Positions 60,559 to 64,000 of a stretch of DNA of 64,000 nucleotides are shown here, one piece after another. Positions within the stretch are counted from its first letter, which is position 1. Each line of letters starts with the position of its first letter. A model generated the notes under the pieces. The model saw nothing but the letters and a program-made list of their open reading frames with translations. It did no database searches and was not told the origin of the DNA. The translations under genes were made by a program, and so were the position numbers. Origin of the DNA: Methylotenera sp. L2L1 (GTDB lineage: Bacteria > Pseudomonadota > Gammaproteobacteria > Burkholderiales > Methylophilaceae); the NCBI RefSeq assembly GCF_000744605.1, contig NZ_JQMG01000001.1, forward strand, positions 1,426,001 through 1,490,000, read 5' to 3'.

Positions 60559-61455
60559 ATGAAAAAACGTTGGTTATTAAATCTATTTTTGCTTGCTGTG
60601 GTGGCGAGCTTAGTGACATTTTTGTATGTTCGTCCTAAAACAGAAGCTAATAAGGGGGCTGAGTACGAAGTTTCAACGTACAAGCTGGCAGAGTTCAATG
60701 CAATTGCGATTGAGTTTCCAGCTAAGGCAGCCGTTACTTTTGAAAAAATAGATGGGTACTGGCGTTTAACTGCACCCTATAAAACACGTGCGGATCAGTT
60801 ATCAGTGCAACGTATTTTAGCGATTATCGCGGCTAAAAGTCGTGAAAAAATCGTATCAGATGATATGGCTAAGTTTGGCTTGGTTAACCCAGCACTCAAG
60901 TTAAAGTTGTTTAGAGACAAAAACAACTCAGAAGAGTTTTTATTTGGTACTTACAACCCACTGACCGACGAGCAATATATTTCACACAAAAATACGGTTT
61001 ATTTAATATCTAATACGTATGCTGAGGCAGCTTCTACTCAGGTGGTGGAGATGGTAGATAAAGCACCATTAAAACCTACGGAGAAAGTGGCTGGCTTTGA
61101 TTTTAGCCGACTAGAACAATGGGAAGCCTCTAGATTAAATGTCGATTTAGTGGATGGTCAATGGAAGGTTTCCATTAAAGAAGCTAAACCATTGCAAAAT
61201 GAAATGAATGAATGGGTTGATTATTCATGGATACATACGCTAGCTAAATCAGTTGAGCTTTACACCCCTGACCGTAAAACTGTTTACCCTTCACTTGAAA
61301 TTAAAATGGCAGACGGTAGTAAAGTGCATTTTGATAAGATTCAAGAGTCGCCAGATTTATTGTTGGGACGTCCAGATGAAGGCCTTATGTATACATTCCC
61401 ATCTGACTCCGGTTTTGTGATGTTAAACCCACCAATTAATGTCCCAAGTAAGTAA
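60559..61455 (+). CDS. DUF4340 domain protein
   Basis: A 298-aa protein anchored by one N-terminal helix (about 5-22). Its YKLAEFNAIAIEFPAKAAVTFEKIDGYWRLTAPY and QLSVQRILAIIAAKSREKIVS segments match the DUF4340 pattern found downstream of GldG-like genes. Its role is presumably periplasmic, with the ABC complex. It ends the operon, followed by a strong terminator. Confidence 0.88.
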   Translation: MKKRWLLNLFLLAVVASLVTFLYVRPKTEANKGAEYEVSTYKLAEFNAIAIEFPAKAAVTFEKIDGYWRLTAPYKTRADQLSVQRILAIIAAKSREKIVSDDMAKFGLVNPALKLKLFRDKNNSEEFLFGTYNPLTDEQYISHKNTVYLISNTYAEAASTQVVEMVDKAPLKPTEKVAGFDFSRLEQWEASRLNVDLVDGQWKVSIKEAKPLQNEMNEWVDYSWIHTLAKSVELYTPDRKTVYPSLEIKMADGSKVHFDKIQESPDLLLGRPDEGLMYTFPSDSGFVMLNPPINVPSK

Positions 61456-61503
61456 TATTTACAAGCAAGTAATGTTTGATTGATACACTTACTTTACTAA
61501 CTT

Positions 61504-61545
61504 AAAAAATCCCTCACGGTACAGTCGCATCGTGGGGGATTTTTT
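61504..61545 (+). terminator. Terminator of the ABC operon
   Basis: AAAAAATCCCTCACG (61504-61518) pairs with CGTGGGGGATTTTTT (61531-61545), one wobble pair, around a 12-base loop; six T follow the stem. It separates the ABC operon from mutM. Confidence 0.9.
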
Positions 61546-61561
61546 CTAGGAAATCACGCGT

Positions 61562-62377
61562 ATGCCAGAACTACCAGAAGTCGAGACCACGAGACTAGGA
61601 TTGTTGTCCCTTTTAGATCAGACCGTTGCCGAAGTGGTGATTCGTAACGGATCATTACGCTGGCCTATTCCTGAAAACTTACCCGCTTTACTTAATGGAC
61701 AAACCCTACGTGCGTTAACGCGCCGCGCTAAGTATATTCTGGCGCATTTTGACAATGGTGTTTTATTACTGCATTTGGGTATGTCTGGACGTATTTGTTT
61801 GTTAGCGAATAACGAACCAGCACAAAAGCATGATCACTTTGATATTGTGTTTACGGATGGGCAGGTGCTACGCCTGCGCGACCCCAGGCGCTTTGGTGCA
61901 GTGCTATGGGCAGGCGAGCAATATGCTCAGCATAAACTGCTCAGTGTATTGGGCCCAGAGCCTCTGGATGACGTGTTTACAGGTAAATATTTGCAACAAC
62001 ACATGCGTACACGCACTGCCGCCATTAAAACTACCATTATGGATAGCCATTTAGTGGTGGGCGTGGGCAATATTTACGCGAGTGAGTCTTTATTCCGTGC
62101 GGGAATCCACCCAGCAACACCAGCCAACAAGCTCAGTTTGAAACAGTGTGAAAAGTTAGTCACTGAAATTAAAGCAACATTAAACGATGCGCTTAAAGCC
62201 GGCGGTAGTAGCCTGCGTGACTTTTTTGGTACAGATGGTAACCCTGGTTATTTCCAGCAGCAGTATTTTGTTTATGGCAGAACTGATGAGCCATGCAGGG
62301 TATGCGGCAAGCCTATTTTAAATATTAGGCAAGGGCAACGCTCAACATTTTATTGTGGGGTATGTCAGAAGCCCTGA
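61562..62377 (+). CDS. mutM: Formamidopyrimidine-DNA glycosylase
   Basis: Removes 8-oxoguanine and Fapy lesions. The catalytic N-terminus MPELPEVE (Pro1 after Met removal, Glu2) is exact; RRAKYILAHF, LHLGMSGR, LRDPRRFGAV and GVGNIYASESLFRAGI follow. The C-terminal zinc finger has four cysteines (CRVCGKP and FYCGVCQKP). The 271-aa length is typical. The usual neighbour TPR/lolB cluster is separated from it by the ABC operon. Confidence 0.97.
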   Translation: MPELPEVETTRLGLLSLLDQTVAEVVIRNGSLRWPIPENLPALLNGQTLRALTRRAKYILAHFDNGVLLLHLGMSGRICLLANNEPAQKHDHFDIVFTDGQVLRLRDPRRFGAVLWAGEQYAQHKLLSVLGPEPLDDVFTGKYLQQHMRTRTAAIKTTIMDSHLVVGVGNIYASESLFRAGIHPATPANKLSLKQCEKLVTEIKATLNDALKAGGSSLRDFFGTDGNPGYFQQQYFVYGRTDEPCRVCGKPILNIRQGQRSTFYCGVCQKP

Positions 62378-62436
62378 TGATGCGATGGCACTAGTCGTGG
62401 GCTTACTCGGGGTTTGAGGTTGTAGCTTCATTGTTA

Positions 62437-62724
<288 letters not shown>

Positions 62725-62826
62725 TCAACGTATTTTTCTGATAGTTATGTATCCAAAGTCATTTGATGCTTTTTGGTTGAATAACTCCTGATCCACTACA
62801 AAAAGTAGGTCGTGCTTCAATCGGCG

Positions 62827-64000
62827 TTAATGTGGCCTTGCCGCATGCTCATGTAGATAACCTGCTGGTCTATCTGGGCTGCCGCCGATTCTTTGAGGAA
62901 GTAGTGAACCTAGGATCATAGCAATAATACTTACTCCCAAGCCTATGAGTTGCGGTGGAATCAAGCATTCTTCACCTATCAATACTTCAATGAGTACCCA
63001 AGTGCTGATGCCACCTATGATGGCTGCGAGCGCACCTTGTGAAGTGGACTTTTTCCAGAATGCGCCAAAAACCAGAGGTACAAATGCCCCTGCTAAGGTA
63101 ATCTTATAAGCAGATTCCACCATGCCGAAAATTGAACGTTCAGAATTAAGTGCATAGATTAAAACGCATAAACCAAAGCTTAGTAGGCAAATACGCATGA
63201 CCTTGAGAAAGCCTTTGTCACTTAAATTGGGCATGTAACCTTTGACGATATTTTCTGCAAATGACACTGATGGTGCTAATAGTGTTGCTGATGAACAGCT
63301 CATAATGGCAGAAAGCACCGCGCCAAAGAAAATGACTTGAGCAAACAGTGGTGTGTGCTCTAGCACTAAGTATGGGAGTACGCGCTGAGAGTCTTCTACT
63401 ACTAGCGCGCCAAAGTGTGCTGGGTCGATTAATGTGGCCGCATAGGCAATAAACATGGGTACAAAAGTAAAACAGAAATAGACCGTAGCGCCTAAAAGAG
63501 AACCCCATAGTGCGATGTTTGCACTTTTGGCAGAGGTGATGCGCTGAAATACATCTTGCTGTGGAATAGAGCCTAGCATCATGGTCACCCAGCCGCCAAT
63601 GAATGTAAGCCATACCCAGATATCGGCCCCCTTAGGAAAGAAGTCTAGCTTGCCTGCTGCACGCGCGTGCTCAATCACGGGAGCAACGCCGCCTGTCATA
63701 CCAGAAACGATACTGCCTATATAAAGTAACCCGCCTATGACGACTATCATTTGCACAAAGTCTAATACGGCAACTGAGAGCATGCCGCCGAATGTTGTAT
63801 AAGTCAGCACGATAGCAGTGCCTAATATCATGCCAGTTTCTTCGCTTACCACGCCATCTGTAATGATGTTAAAGATGAGGCCCAGTGCTTTGATTTGTGC
63901 GGCAACCCAACCTAGGTATGAAATCACAATCGCAATGGTGGTGAGCACCTCCACCGAGCGGTTATAGCGCATGCGGTAAAAGTCACCGAGGGTGAGGATG
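62827..64000 (-). CDS. Sodium:solute symporter (SSS family), 5' end outside window
   Basis: The last ~391 residues of a symporter are visible; the reading frame continues to the right edge (ILTLGDFYRMRYNRSVEVL), so its start is outside. About ten hydrophobic segments can be counted. GWVAAQIKALGLIFNIITDG, YTTFGGMLSVAVLDFVQMIVVIGG and SIPQQDVFQRITSAKSANIALWGSLLG fit the SSS family, probably the proline/pantothenate/choline-like branch. The C-terminus lacks a fused kinase domain. The substrate cannot be told from what is seen. Confidence 0.9.
   Translation of the reverse strand, partial: ILTLGDFYRMRYNRSVEVLTTIAIVISYLGWVAAQIKALGLIFNIITDGVVSEETGMILGTAIVLTYTTFGGMLSVAVLDFVQMIVVIGGLLYIGSIVSGMTGGVAPVIEHARAAGKLDFFPKGADIWVWLTFIGGWVTMMLGSIPQQDVFQRITSAKSANIALWGSLLGATVYFCFTFVPMFIAYAATLIDPAHFGALVVEDSQRVLPYLVLEHTPLFAQVIFFGAVLSAIMSCSSATLLAPSVSFAENIVKGYMPNLSDKGFLKVMRICLLSFGLCVLIYALNSERSIFGMVESAYKITLAGAFVPLVFGAFWKKSTSQGALAAIIGGISTWVLIEVLIGEECLIPPQLIGLGVSIIAMILGSLLPQRIGGSPDRPAGYLHEHAARPH

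Noticed and set aside
62100-62116. GCGGGAATCCA in mutM as another copy of the dispersed repeat
   Set aside because: It is part of a conserved mutM codon run (AGIHPA) and lacks the paired arm.

Overview
This window looks like chromosome of a betaproteobacterium with moderate G+C, most plausibly a member of the Methylophilaceae (Methylotenera-like). The evidence is gene order and protein character only (ispE / tRNA-Gln / prs / rplY / pth / ychF; miaB / phoH / ybeY / corC; glyQ / glyS / gmhB / plsC; an flhD-flhF-flhG block; SCO, MlaA and LolB proteins). No 16S rRNA is present, so the family is an inference.

Layout. 1-8.9 kb: pgpA (cut by the edge), thiL and mog, a PDZ protein, a TusA-like protein, darP/pmbA divergently, mlaA, a photolyase and rlmH. 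9-14.8 kb: one long minus-strand run, rsfS-panD-panC-panB-deoxynucleoside kinase-folK-pcnB, then an ATP:cob(I)alamin adenosyltransferase. 14.9-20.1 kb: murI, a GNAT protein, a zinc-finger protein, ilvE, a SCO copper chaperone, a YgjP-type metallohydrolase, plsC and gmhB. 20.3-30.4 kb: glyS-glyQ-lnt, mscL, corC-ybeY-psiE-phoH-miaB. 30.5-34.1 kb: cysG and an EnvZ/OmpR pair. 34.4-37.4 kb: two EF-hand proteins, a FemAB-like acyltransferase and a stand-alone BLUF photoreceptor. 37.5-40.0 kb: flhD-flhF-flhG, with FlhG lacking a normal P-loop and no flhC beside flhD.

The accessory part is a 9-kb integrative element (about 40.59-49.55 kb) in the 3' half of a tRNA-Met gene. A perfect 39-bp direct repeat bounds it: one copy inside the intact tRNA at 49.5 kb and one in a decayed tRNA remnant at 40.6 kb. 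It carries a tyrosine integrase, an AlpA-like regulator overlapping an HUH (rolling-circle type) Rep, several inverted repeats that could be origins or operators, and cargo: a HigBA toxin-antitoxin pair, a membrane-anchored Mrr-type endonuclease with a zinc finger, a GIY-YIG nuclease fused to a DUF2075 helicase-like ATPase, a MazG-like pyrophosphohydrolase and two unrecognised proteins. No capsid, relaxase or secretion genes are seen, so it is best described as a self-excising, possibly self-replicating satellite or integrative plasmid loaded with likely anti-invader genes. The GIY-YIG/DUF2075 + MazG-like + 221-aa block is the best candidate for an undescribed system.

49.5-62.4 kb returns to core genome: ychF, pth, rplY, prs, tRNA-Gln, ispE, lolB and a TPR lipoprotein on the minus strand; then a four-gene Gld-type ABC exporter operon and mutM on the plus strand. 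The right edge holds a small GIY-YIG protein and a sodium:solute symporter cut by the window end. Short dispersed repeats lie near 5.35, 16.4 and 20.2 kb.
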